Below, piece after piece: positions 33,771 to 42,407 of a stretch of DNA of 64,000 nucleotides. Under the pieces are notes generated by a model. That model was not told where the DNA came from. It saw only the letters and a list, made by a program, of their open reading frames with translations, and did no database searches. Every line of letters starts with the position of its first letter. The stretch's first letter is position 1. The translations under genes were made by a program, and so were the position numbers. Source of the stretch: Chloroflexota bacterium (GTDB taxonomy: Bacteria > Chloroflexota > UBA6077 > JACCZL01); NCBI GenBank assembly GCA_020845495.1, contig JADLFM010000046.1, positions 15,036-79,035 of the forward strand. Direction: 5' to 3'.

Positions 33771-36068
33771 GTGGCAGCAATGCAGCACTATCCACAAGGC
33801 TCCCCGTTCCCCGGCGTCATCGGCCGGACCGTGACCAGTTCCGAGCCGGCCTGGCCGGCCCCGGTCCGCGCGAAGGCGGGCGCCCCGAACGTCCTCTTCA
33901 TCGTGCTCGATGACGTCGGCTTCGCACAGATCGGCTGCTTCGGCTCGGACGTCGAGACGCCCACCTTCGACCGGCTGGCCGAGAACGGCCTCCGCTATCG
34001 CGACTTTCACACGACCGCGCTCTGTACCCCGAGTCGGTCCTGCTTCCTGACGGGCCGCAACCACCACGCCAATGGCGTTGGCGTCATCCCGGAGATGAGT
34101 ACCGGCTACCCTGGCTATAACGGCACCATCCCCAGGGAGAACGGCTTCCTCTCGGAGATGCTGTTGCCGCACGGGTACGCCACCTTCGCGGTCGGCAAAT
34201 GGCACCTGACACCTGCCAGCGACTATGCCGCGGCATCTTCGCGCGCCCGCTGGCCCCTCGGGCGGGGCTTCGAGCGGTTCTATGGTTTCCTGGCCGGCAT
34301 GACGAACCAATGGGTACCCGACCTGACCTACGACAACCACTCCATCCCGCCGCCGGCCACCCCCGAGGAAGGGTACCACCTGAACGCCGATCTGGCCGAT
34401 CGAGCCATCGAGTTCGTCAAAGACGTGAAAATGGTCGCGCCCGAGAAGCCGTTCTTCCTCTACTACGGGCTCGGCGCCGGCCATGCCCCCCATCACGCGC
34501 CGAAGGACTGGATCGAACGGTATCGCGGTCGCTTCGACCACGGCTGGGACGCATGGCGCGAGGAGATCTTCGCCCGGCAGGTCGAGGCGGGCATCGTTCC
34601 GCCCGGCACGAAGCTCTCACCGCGCCCGGAGTGGATCGCCGCCTGGGACAGCCTCTCCGAGGGCGAGCGGCGGCTCTACGCCCGCCAGATGGAAGTGTAT
34701 GCTGCCTTCCTGTCGCACACCGACCACCACATCGGCCGGGTGATCGACTTCCTGGAAGACTTGGGGCAGCTTGACAACACCCTGATCTTCGTGACCTCCG
34801 ACAATGGCGCCAGCGCCGAGGGCGGCCCGAACGGCAATGTCAATCAGGTCTTCTTCCCGAACGGGTACCAGGCGACGCTCGACGACAACCTGTCGATGCT
34901 CGACGAGTGGGGTTCCCCCACCACCTACCCTAACTACTCCTGGGGCTGGGCCTGGGCCGGCAACACCCCGCTCCGCCGCTGGAAGCGGTACGTCCACCAG
35001 GGCGGCATGAGCGACTCACTGATCGTGCATTGGCCCAGGGGCATCCGCGCGAAGGGAGAGGTGCGGGGCCAGTACACCCACGCCATCGACCTGGTCCCAA
35101 CGGTACTCGACGCGCTCGGCATCGAGCCGCCGGACAGCATCGACGGCATTCCTCAGCAGCCGATTCATGGAGTCAGCTTCGCTCATACCTTCGACGACGC
35201 CGCTGCGCCATCGCGCCGCACCACTCAGTACTACGAGATGTTCGCCTCGCGCGCTCTCTGGCACGACGGCTGGAAGGCCGTCACCGAACAGGAGCAGGGC
35301 GTCCTGCTCACCGAGCAGGGGCTGGACAGTCAGCGCTGGGAGCTGTACCACGTCGCCGAGGACTTCTCGGAGTGCGACGACCTCGCCGATCGGCACCCGG
35401 AGAAGCTGCGCGAACTAATCGACCTCTGGTGGGAGGAGGCCCGTACGTACGACGTCTTGCCACTCGACGCGCGGGTCCAGGCGCGCTTCGCTGAGCCGAA
35501 GCCGAAGCTCACTGGAGAGGCCACCCGCTACGTCTACTACCCTGACGCTGCACCGCTCCTGGAGTACGTTGCGGTGAACGTCCACAACCGCTCGCATACG
35601 ATTACCGCCGAGGTCGAGATCCCGGCTGGCGGTGCGGAAGGTGTGCTGCTGGCACAGGGCAGCCGGTTCGCCGGGTACTCGCTCTACGTCAAGGGCAATC
35701 GCCTGCACTACGTCCACAACTACCTGGGCCTCGCGTGGTACACGATCGCCTCGGACACGGAGCTGCCAGCCGGACCGTGTACCCTCCGCTTCGAGTTCGA
35801 CCGGACCGGCGAGCACCAGGGGCGCGGGGCGCTCTTCGTCGACGGGCAGCAGGTGGCGGAGGGCGAGATTCCGCGCACGGTGCCCAACGTGTTCGACGTG
35901 ACGGCTGAGGGGCTCTGCTGCGGCTACGACAGCGGCCTGCCGGTGACCGATGACTACGCCGCGCCGTTCCGTTTCACAGGTACGATCCGGCGGGTCGTCG
36001 TGGACGTGGACGGTTCGCCTGCCGCCGACCCCGAGGCCCAGACCCGCGCCGCCCTGGCCGCCCAGTAG
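33771..36068 (+). CDS. Arylsulfatase-type sulfatase (formylglycine-dependent)
   Basis: A 765-residue sulfatase. The signature CTPSR, with Cys85 converted to formylglycine, lies in TTALCTPSRSCFLTGRN. The metal-binding N-terminus is NVLFIVLDDVGFAQIG, with VGKWHLTP downstream and FVTSDNGASAEGG supplying the C-terminal Asp/Asn metal ligands. The domain ends near residue 540, followed by an Asp/Glu-rich C-terminal region with a jelly-roll-like segment (RFEFDRTGEHQGRGALFVDGQ). There is no signal peptide, so it would act in the cytoplasm unless exported unusually. GTG 33771 is five bases after GGAGG; the ATG three codons later is the alternative. No formylglycine-generating enzyme gene is in the window. 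The substrate is some sulfate ester. Confidence 0.92.
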   Translation: MAAMQHYPQGSPFPGVIGRTVTSSEPAWPAPVRAKAGAPNVLFIVLDDVGFAQIGCFGSDVETPTFDRLAENGLRYRDFHTTALCTPSRSCFLTGRNHHANGVGVIPEMSTGYPGYNGTIPRENGFLSEMLLPHGYATFAVGKWHLTPASDYAAASSRARWPLGRGFERFYGFLAGMTNQWVPDLTYDNHSIPPPATPEEGYHLNADLADRAIEFVKDVKMVAPEKPFFLYYGLGAGHAPHHAPKDWIERYRGRFDHGWDAWREEIFARQVEAGIVPPGTKLSPRPEWIAAWDSLSEGERRLYARQMEVYAAFLSHTDHHIGRVIDFLEDLGQLDNTLIFVTSDNGASAEGGPNGNVNQVFFPNGYQATLDDNLSMLDEWGSPTTYPNYSWGWAWAGNTPLRRWKRYVHQGGMSDSLIVHWPRGIRAKGEVRGQYTHAIDLVPTVLDALGIEPPDSIDGIPQQPIHGVSFAHTFDDAAAPSRRTTQYYEMFASRALWHDGWKAVTEQEQGVLLTEQGLDSQRWELYHVAEDFSECDDLADRHPEKLRELIDLWWEEARTYDVLPLDARVQARFAEPKPKLTGEATRYVYYPDAAPLLEYVAVNVHNRSHTITAEVEIPAGGAEGVLLAQGSRFAGYSLYVKGNRLHYVHNYLGLAWYTIASDTELPAGPCTLRFEFDRTGEHQGRGALFVDGQQVAEGEIPRTVPNVFDVTAEGLCCGYDSGLPVTDDYAAPFRFTGTIRRVVVDVDGSPAADPEAQTRAALAAQ

Positions 36069-36227
36069 CCCCCACCCAGACTGCGGCCTCCCGCGCCTCA
36101 CCCTGACGTATCCGGCCCTCTTCCCAGTGGAAGGGAGCCGGGCGTCTGGCCTGTACAGACCCGAGGGATCGGCGCTCGGTGGCTGAACGTCGCAGCCATG
36201 AGATAATCGCTGCGAGAGGAGGCGAGC

Positions 36228-36485
36228 ATGCCAGACAACCTGGACGACTATCACGGTCGGATCGAGCAAGATCCTTCCGTCATGGCTGGAAAGCCCGTAG
36301 TAAAGGGCACCCGCATTCCTGTCGAGCGCGTGCTTGCGCATCTTGCGGAGAATGATCGTGCTGATCTGTTCGCCGCGTTCCCCGAGCTGACCGAGCAGGA
36401 TGTCAGAGCCTGCCTCGCGTACGCTCGCGCTGCTGTCGAGTACCAGCGACGTCAAGCTGCTGGCACGCCTCGCGCCTCAGCATGA
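36228..36485 (+). CDS. DUF433-family antitoxin
   Basis: An 85-residue DUF433 protein (winged/helix-turn-helix-like). DYHGRIEQDPSVMAGKPVVKGTR carries the DPxVxxGKPxxxGTR signature, then IPVERVLAHLAE and ELTEQDVRACLAYA. DUF433 proteins are the antitoxin and autorepressor partners of PIN-like toxins. ATG 36228 follows AGGAGG. Its stop overlaps the next ATG (ATGA), as in toxin-antitoxin pairs. A GATAAT -10-like element is present 20 bases upstream. Confidence 0.93.
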   Translation: MPDNLDDYHGRIEQDPSVMAGKPVVKGTRIPVERVLAHLAENDRADLFAAFPELTEQDVRACLAYARAAVEYQRRQAAGTPRASA

Positions 36486-36832
36486 GGTTTCTGGTCGATG
36501 CCAGTTCCGATGCCCGCCTCGTCGACCACCTCCGCAGCCTCGGGCATGATGTCACCCGCATCGGGACCGATTACCCCGCGCGACTCCGAGACGTCGATGT
36601 CCTCGAAACAGCACACCGGGAACAGCGCATCCTCATCACCGACGACCGCGATTTTGGTGAACTAATCTTCCGCCAGCACCATCCTCACGTCGGCGTGATC
36701 TACCTTCGACTGGAGACCACGGTCTTCGCGGTCCGCCGTGACCGTGTCGATCGAGTGCTCGCGAGCCACGCAGGCCAACTCGACCATTTCCTCGTGGTGA
36801 CCGAGCGCAACGTCCGCGTGCGTATCGGCTGA
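36482..36832 (+). CDS. DUF5615-family PIN-like toxin (probable ribonuclease)
   Basis: A 116-residue protein beginning MRFLVDASSDARLVDHLR, with the acidic residues LVDAS, RDVDVLETAH and LITDDRDFGEL expected in the PIN-like nuclease fold of DUF5615 proteins. It would cleave RNA unless neutralised by the DUF433 partner translated with it (4-base ATGA overlap). The C-terminus ends RNVRVRIG. Horizontal mobility of such modules is common, but no flanking mobile element is seen. Confidence 0.9.
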   Translation: MRFLVDASSDARLVDHLRSLGHDVTRIGTDYPARLRDVDVLETAHREQRILITDDRDFGELIFRQHHPHVGVIYLRLETTVFAVRRDRVDRVLASHAGQLDHFLVVTERNVRVRIG

Positions 36833-36856
36833 CAATGTCCCCGCCGCGGCGATGCA

Positions 36857-37996
36857 TCAGGCGAATAGCGGGCGGGCTTCGGCGGCGGAGGACGGCCAGA
36901 CGATACGGCGCACCCCATCCTGCCACTGCACGACCAGGAGCGAATGGCCTGCCTGCGCGCCTGTCGCCGGGTCGAGGCGGAAGTCCCCGTAGAGGGTGCT
37001 GAGGCGCAAGCTGTAGACGGCCGCTAACAGCGCTTCATCGCCGAGCGTCCCCGCCTGCTCGATACAGTGCTGCACGATGAGGCCAGCGGCGTACGCCTGG
37101 GCAGCGGGGTAATCTGGTTCGACGCCGAAGCGGGCATGGAAGGCTGACGCGAACTCGGCGGCGGTGGGGCCCAGGTCCGGGCGAGTGTGGATGCCCGGCT
37201 CCCACTGGCTAGGGCCGAAGAGCCCGTCGACATCTGGCCCGAGGACGACACGGGCGTGCTCGATGGACGCCGCTACCAGTCCGACCACCGCTGCCTGAGG
37301 CCGTCGTTCGCGAAGTATCCGCGCAAACGCGAGCTCCACCTCGGTCGTCCCGACACCCAGGATCACGTCCGGCCGAGCCGCCTCGACGCGCCCCACGAGG
37401 GACGGCAGGTCATCCAGGCGGACGGGGTACGGCTCCTTCAGTACCACCCGCAGCCCGAGCGCCTGTGCGTGCGCCTCGGCGCTGCCCGCGACGGCCGGCG
37501 CAAAGGTACCTCGCACGCCATGGACGATGGCGACACGTCGAGCGTCGGGCACGGCGGCCCGGACCATGTCGAGGAGCGGCACGAAGTAGCGGCTGGCTGG
37601 TGACGGCAGGTTGACGAGGTAGCGGAAGCCCTGCGTCACGATGGCGTCGGACGAGCCGCCGTGATTCCAGAGCACCCGCCGCCGCCTGTTCGCGACGGGT
37701 GCGGCGGCCAGGGTGAGTGCGCTCGAATACGGGCCGATCGACACGTCGACGCGCGCCTCGTCCAGCAGGTGCGCCACGAGAGCGGCAGCCGTCGCGGTCC
37801 GGCTGGTGTCGTCGCGAACGATCAGCCGGACCGGCGTCTTCGCCAGCCGATCCCCGGGAATCAGACCCGTCAATCCGCCAGCAGCGTTGACCGCCTCGGC
37901 CCAGAGCGCGAGACCACGTCTGGCCTGCTCGCCCTGCACGGCGAAGCGGCCGGTCAGAGAGAGCGCCGCTCCGACCGTCATGGCGGTCTTCGCCAC
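36857..37996 (-). CDS. Periplasmic-binding-fold protein (branched-chain amino acid/amide type) without signal peptide
   Basis: A 379-residue type I binding-protein fold (AmiC/LivJ-like). Strand 1 starts directly: MTVGAALSLTGRFAVQGEQA, followed by GPYSSALTLAAAPVANRRRR and VGLVAASIEHARVVLGPDVDGLFGP. No signal peptide or lipobox precedes this fold, so it is probably cytoplasmic. Amide sensors such as AmiC work that way; a missed exported start is unlikely because upstream residues are Arg/Ser-rich. GTG 37996 was chosen, with GGGGAGG seven bases upstream. It follows the xanthine-dehydrogenase-type gene by 128 bases on the same strand, suggesting a shared role in sensing or buffering a ligand. Confidence 0.82.
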   Translation of the reverse strand: MAKTAMTVGAALSLTGRFAVQGEQARRGLALWAEAVNAAGGLTGLIPGDRLAKTPVRLIVRDDTSRTATAAALVAHLLDEARVDVSIGPYSSALTLAAAPVANRRRRVLWNHGGSSDAIVTQGFRYLVNLPSPASRYFVPLLDMVRAAVPDARRVAIVHGVRGTFAPAVAGSAEAHAQALGLRVVLKEPYPVRLDDLPSLVGRVEAARPDVILGVGTTEVELAFARILRERRPQAAVVGLVAASIEHARVVLGPDVDGLFGPSQWEPGIHTRPDLGPTAAEFASAFHARFGVEPDYPAAQAYAAGLIVQHCIEQAGTLGDEALLAAVYSLRLSTLYGDFRLDPATGAQAGHSLLVVQWQDGVRRIVWPSSAAEARPLFA

Positions 37997-38124
37997 CTCC
38001 ACACCTCCCCGCGCCCGGCCGAATGCCGGCCCGTCACTGCTGCGATGGGTCGGCGACGACTCACTCCATCGTCGACCCATCGTCGATCCAGTGCGCTGTG
38101 ACGACCGTCCGGACGGCGCCGGAG

Positions 38125-40377
38125 CTACGAAGGTGTGCGACCGTCGGTCAGGGCGCGGTAGAGGCGCTCGGCGGTCATCGGGATCGCGGTCAGCCGGACG
38201 CCGGTCGCGTCGCGGATGGCGTTGCCGATGGCCGCCGCGCCGGGGATGACCGGCGGCTCGCCCACTCCCCGTACCCCGAACGGCCCGGACCGCGACGGCA
38301 CCTCCAGCAGCACCGTCTCGATGGGCGGCACTCGTCCCGATGTCGGCAGGGCGTAGTCGAGCAGGCTGCCGCTCAGCACCCGGCCCCCCTCGTCCAGCAC
38401 GATCCCCTCGTAGAGCGCCCAGCCAATGCCCTGGGCCACTCCACCGTGGATCTGGTCCTCGATGCCGGCCGGATTGACCGCCCGTCCGACGTCCTGAATC
38501 GCGACGTACTCGACCACGTGTGGCTGGTGGGTATCCGGGTCCACCCGCACCCGCGCCAGATGAGCGGCGATGCCGGGCGCCCGCTCGGTGATGCCGGAGC
38601 GGCCCTGCCCCTGGACCGGCGGGTACTTCCCGTTCATCGCCGTGCTCAGAGCACCGATCCGGTCGAGGCCGATACGATGGTTCGGCGTACCGCGTACCTG
38701 AACGTGCGCGTCGGCGATCTCCAGGTCGTCCACAGCCGCTTCGAGCTGATCTCCGGCGATGGCCAGGATCTGCTGGCGTGCCGCTTCGGCTGCCTCGACC
38801 ACAGCCATTCCAACCGTCAACGTGATCTTGCTGCCGCCGGCATTGCCCGAGAATGGTCCGGCCTCGGTGTCGGCGTTGACGATCCGAATGCGCTCAGGCG
38901 CGACGCCAAGCGCCTCGGACGCCATCAGGACGAGGCCGGTATTCGTGCCGGACACGTCGACCGAGCCGACCACCAGGGTCAGGCTCCCGTCGCCGTCGAG
39001 CCGGCAGATGGCGCTGGCCGACTGGAGCCCGCCGAACAGTCCGCCGATGGCGACCCCGACGCCCTCGTTCGGGCGGCGCTCGCGGTCGCGCCAGGTCGGA
39101 TGCTCGCGCAGGCGCTCCAGGCACTGCCGCAGCCCAATCCTCGGCCAGGGACGGCCGTTCGGCATCGGGTCGCCCTCGCTGGATGCGTTTTTCAGCCGTA
39201 GCTCGAGTGGGTCCATCCCAAGCTCGCGGGCCAGATCGTCCATCGTCGACTCGAGCGCGAACATCGTCTGGGGGCCGCCCGGCGCGCGGTACGCCCCGGC
39301 CGGTACCGTGTTGGTGACGACGGTGTAGCCGCGAATCCGCAGATTCGGGAAGCGGTAGAAGGCGCCAGCGTACAGCGCGGAGTTGCCGAGCGGACCACCC
39401 GGGTACAGCCCCGAGTTGACGACGATCCGGGCATCGAGGGCGGTCAGCGTGCCGTCCTTCCGCGCTCCGAGCTTCACGTCGACGGACATGCGGGGGGCCG
39501 GATTGGCCGCCTGGAACTCGTCCATGCGGGTGTACACGAGTCGCACCGGCCGCCCAAACTTGACGGTCAGCGCGGCGGCAAGCGGCTGCACCAGCGTGCC
39601 CTTGCCGCCAAACCCGCCGCCGAGCACCGGGGCCGTCACCCGAATCTTGTGCTCGGGCCAGCCGAGCGCCCTGGCGAGCGCCTGCCGGGGGAGGAAGACG
39701 CCGTGGCTGGACGACCAGACAGTCAGGTTACCGAGCGGGTCGAGGGCGGCGGTGACGGTCTGCGGCTCCAGGTAGCTCTGATGAACGATCGACGTGCGGT
39801 AGGATCGCTCGATCACGACATCGGCTTCCCGGACGCCGGCCACCACGTCGCCCCGGTCATAGGCCGCGCGGTCGGCGAGGTTGGGCGAGCGGGTCGCCGG
39901 GTCGTCGGGAGTTTCGGCGACGTCGCGGCCGGGCAAGCCGTGCGGCCAGACGGCCGGCGCGTCGGGCCGGAGCGCGGCCTGCGGGTCGAGCAGGGCTGGC
40001 AGCTCCTCGTACTCGACGTCGACGAGCGCCAACGCATCTTCGGCGGCGGCCTCGCTCTCGGCCAGCACCACGGCGACGGGCTGGCCGGCGAAGCGGGTCT
40101 CGCCACGCGCCAGCGCCTCGTTGGCCCGCGAGGTCGGCGGCGCCTTCAGCACGGAGGCCAGATCGTCGGCGGTCACCACGGCGGCCACACCGGGGCGCCC
40201 GAGCGCCCGACTGGTGTCGATGCGCCGAATCCGCGCGTGGGCGAACAGACCGAGCACCAGCCGGGCATGGAGCAGGCCGTGGAGCGGCAAGTCGGCGCCG
40301 AAGCGCGCCTGCCCGGTCACTTTCTCCGGCCCGTCAACTCGTGGAACGCGCATCCCCAGGACCGATCCTGTCGCCAT
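38125..40377 (-). CDS. Xanthine dehydrogenase-family molybdopterin-binding subunit (orphan)
   Basis: A 750-residue Mo-cofactor subunit of the xanthine oxidase/aldehyde oxidase family, which hydroxylates purines, aldehydes or aromatic acids. It starts MATGSVLGMRVPRVDGPEKVTGQA, and has VLGGGFGGKGTLVQP for cofactor binding, GAYRAPGGPQTMFALES and the catalytic Glu in FGVRGVGEPPVIPGAAAIGN. No FAD subunit or 2Fe-2S subunit is encoded beside it; only a binding-fold protein follows. The partners are therefore elsewhere, or it uses another electron acceptor. ATG 40377 follows GGGGAGG. A TATAGT -10-like hexamer lies about 30 bases upstream (40407-40412). It is divergent from the Rieske gene. Confidence 0.92.
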   Translation of the reverse strand: MATGSVLGMRVPRVDGPEKVTGQARFGADLPLHGLLHARLVLGLFAHARIRRIDTSRALGRPGVAAVVTADDLASVLKAPPTSRANEALARGETRFAGQPVAVVLAESEAAAEDALALVDVEYEELPALLDPQAALRPDAPAVWPHGLPGRDVAETPDDPATRSPNLADRAAYDRGDVVAGVREADVVIERSYRTSIVHQSYLEPQTVTAALDPLGNLTVWSSSHGVFLPRQALARALGWPEHKIRVTAPVLGGGFGGKGTLVQPLAAALTVKFGRPVRLVYTRMDEFQAANPAPRMSVDVKLGARKDGTLTALDARIVVNSGLYPGGPLGNSALYAGAFYRFPNLRIRGYTVVTNTVPAGAYRAPGGPQTMFALESTMDDLARELGMDPLELRLKNASSEGDPMPNGRPWPRIGLRQCLERLREHPTWRDRERRPNEGVGVAIGGLFGGLQSASAICRLDGDGSLTLVVGSVDVSGTNTGLVLMASEALGVAPERIRIVNADTEAGPFSGNAGGSKITLTVGMAVVEAAEAARQQILAIAGDQLEAAVDDLEIADAHVQVRGTPNHRIGLDRIGALSTAMNGKYPPVQGQGRSGITERAPGIAAHLARVRVDPDTHQPHVVEYVAIQDVGRAVNPAGIEDQIHGGVAQGIGWALYEGIVLDEGGRVLSGSLLDYALPTSGRVPPIETVLLEVPSRSGPFGVRGVGEPPVIPGAAAIGNAIRDATGVRLTAIPMTAERLYRALTDGRTPS

Positions 40378-40476
40378 GCTTCGACCTCCCCACTCGATCG
40401 CCCGGCACTATAGCGCAGGCGTCCCAGTCGCTGGTTCGCTCTGGACGATTCCCCCCACCGCCAACCTGCTGCATTG

Positions 40477-40505
40477 TTGACGGAACCTGCCGGGCCTTCT
40501 ACCCT
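40477..40505 (+). promoter_or_regulatory. Sigma70-type promoter for the Rieske-domain gene
   Basis: TTGACG (40477-40482), 17-base spacer, TACCCT (40500-40505), giving a leader of about 60 bases before ATG 40571. Confidence 0.5.
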
Positions 40506-40570
40506 CCCAGTAGCGGACCGTTCGATGGCGCAGGGGAGTGTGGGAGCACGCGCCGCGTGGAGGCAGCATC

Positions 40571-42340
40571 ATGGTCGCGACAGACCGCCAGTTGGTTCGG
40601 ACCGGATCGCTCGAAGAACTGAAGCGGAAGGGATGCGTGGTCGTCAACGCCGCTGGCCACAACGTGGCGGTCTTCTGGCACGAGGACGATGCCTGGGCCG
40701 TCGACAACCGCTGCCCGCACATGGGCTTTCCGCTGAGCCGCGGCACCGTCTGTGAGGGCTTACTCACCTGTCACTGGCACAACGCCCGCTTCGACCTCGC
40801 GTCAGGCGGTACCCTCGACCCATTCGCGGACGATGTGCGCGCGTTCCCGACCGTGATCCGCGATGGCGAGGTCTTCGTCGACGTCAGCCCGGAGGCCGGC
40901 GACCGCACGGCGCACTGGCACGAGCGCCTGGAGCAAGGGCTGGAAGACAACCTTCCACTGGTGCTCGCGAAGTCGATCCTCGCACTGCTCCAGGCTGGCG
41001 CCGAGCCGCGCGAGATCGTGCGTATCGGCGCGAGGTACGGCGCCCGCTACCGGGCGCGCGGCTGGGGCACCGGGCTGACCATCCTCACCGCCATGGCGAA
41101 CGTGCTGCCGTCGCTCGCCACGGACGAGAAGCCACTCGCGCTCTATCACGGTCTGACCCGCGTCGCCGAGGACTGCGCTGGCCAGCCGCCCCGCTTCGAC
41201 CTGGAGCCGCTGCCGACGAGCGGCCTGCCACTGGAGCGCCTAAAGGTGTGGTTCCGTCAGGCGGTCGAGGTGCGCGACTCGGACGGCGCAGAGCGGGTGC
41301 TGCGAACGGCTATCGCCGGCGGCGCACCGTCGCGCGAGCTTGCCGACCTCTTGTTCGCCGCCGCGACCGATCACTACTTCGTCGATGGCGGCCACATTCT
41401 GGACTTCATCAACAAGGCGTGCGAGTTGCTCGACCACCTCGGCTGGAACGAGGCGCCGGCCGTATTGCTGAGTCTCGTCGACGGACTGTGCCGCGCGCAG
41501 CGCAGCGAGGAACAGAAGGCGTGGCGATACCCGCTCGATCTGACCGCGTTGTTGGAGCCGGCCTTTGAGCGCCTGCCCTCACTTGTCGGGGAGGTATCCA
41601 GGGCCGAGCCTACAGGACGAGCACTGGACCAGTCCGAGTTCGACCGCCTCGTCGCCGTGGTCCTGGCCGACGACCCGGGCGCAGCCGTCGAGGCGCTGCT
41701 CGGCGGACTGGAGCGCCAGGTATCACTCGCTGAGCTTGGACAGGTCGTCGCACACGCCTCGAGCCTTCGCATCGCTCGCTTCCCGACCAGCAACGAGTTC
41801 GGTGACTGGGACACCGTCCACAACACATTTAGCTCCTGCAACGCGCTGCATCGGGCACTCCTGCGTGCTCCCTCAGCGGAGCTTGTGCGCGGGCTGTTCC
41901 ACGCCGCGATGCGCATCTACCTGGACCGCTTCCTGAACGTTCCGGCGGCCCGCCTGCCGGACGAGCAGGCGTCGGCCCCAATGGCTGACAGTCCGGCCGG
42001 GCTGCTGGACCTGCTGGACCGCGAACAGCAGGTGGCAGCGGCTGCGCGGCTGGTCGACGCGCTCCTCGCAGCCGGACGCGACGACCGCCCGCTCATCGAG
42101 GCACTCGGGCGAGCGGTCCTGCGCGAAGACGCCGACTTCCACGACTACCAGGAACTCGAGGGGGCACTACGCCAGTACGCGGCGCTGAAGGCGACCCGAC
42201 CACTGGCGGCACGGCGGGCGCTGGTAGCGATGGCGCGCTTCGAGGCCGCTCACTGCCCGACGTCGCGAGCGCTACGTCAGACGTATCAGATCGCCCTGCG
42301 CCTCCAGCGTGGCGAAGACCTCTTCCAGGAGGACGCCTGA
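40571..42340 (+). CDS. Rieske [2Fe-2S] protein with long uncharacterised C-terminal domain
   Basis: A 589-residue protein. The first 110 residues form a Rieske domain with ligands C48-x-H50 (RCPHMGFPLSRG) and C67-x2-H70 (TCHWHNARFDL), binding a 2Fe-2S cluster for electron transfer. Residues about 120-589 are helical, rich in Ala/Leu/Arg, and match no family I know. A conserved-looking patch is NEFGDWDTVHNTFSSCNALHR near residue 415, with His and Cys that could bind metal. In oxygenases the Rieske domain is followed by a mononuclear iron domain of another pattern, which I do not see. ATG 40571 follows GGAGGCAGCATC. Divergent from the Mo subunit gene; a shared redox chain is possible but unproven. 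Confidence 0.85.
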   Translation: MVATDRQLVRTGSLEELKRKGCVVVNAAGHNVAVFWHEDDAWAVDNRCPHMGFPLSRGTVCEGLLTCHWHNARFDLASGGTLDPFADDVRAFPTVIRDGEVFVDVSPEAGDRTAHWHERLEQGLEDNLPLVLAKSILALLQAGAEPREIVRIGARYGARYRARGWGTGLTILTAMANVLPSLATDEKPLALYHGLTRVAEDCAGQPPRFDLEPLPTSGLPLERLKVWFRQAVEVRDSDGAERVLRTAIAGGAPSRELADLLFAAATDHYFVDGGHILDFINKACELLDHLGWNEAPAVLLSLVDGLCRAQRSEEQKAWRYPLDLTALLEPAFERLPSLVGEVSRAEPTGRALDQSEFDRLVAVVLADDPGAAVEALLGGLERQVSLAELGQVVAHASSLRIARFPTSNEFGDWDTVHNTFSSCNALHRALLRAPSAELVRGLFHAAMRIYLDRFLNVPAARLPDEQASAPMADSPAGLLDLLDREQQVAAAARLVDALLAAGRDDRPLIEALGRAVLREDADFHDYQELEGALRQYAALKATRPLAARRALVAMARFEAAHCPTSRALRQTYQIALRLQRGEDLFQEDA

Positions 42341-42376
42341 CCCGTCGGCGGCGCGGTGGCGGTAACGGGTCAGGCG
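42334..42376. terminator. Hairpin overlapping the Rieske gene stop, between convergent genes
   Basis: Perfect 12-base arms CGCCTGACCCGT / ACGGGTCAGGCG (42334-42345, 42365-42376) with a 19-base loop. The left arm contains the stop codon of the Rieske gene. It probably ends both the Rieske and LLM transcripts. No T-run. Confidence 0.6.
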
Positions 42377-42407
42377 GGGCGGGGCCGCAGGTGATGAGCC
42401 AGGCCGT

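Noticed and set aside
36228..36832. Toxin-antitoxin pair as part of a mobile island
   Set aside because: No integrase, IS, direct repeats or tRNA flank seen; base composition looks like the surroundings.
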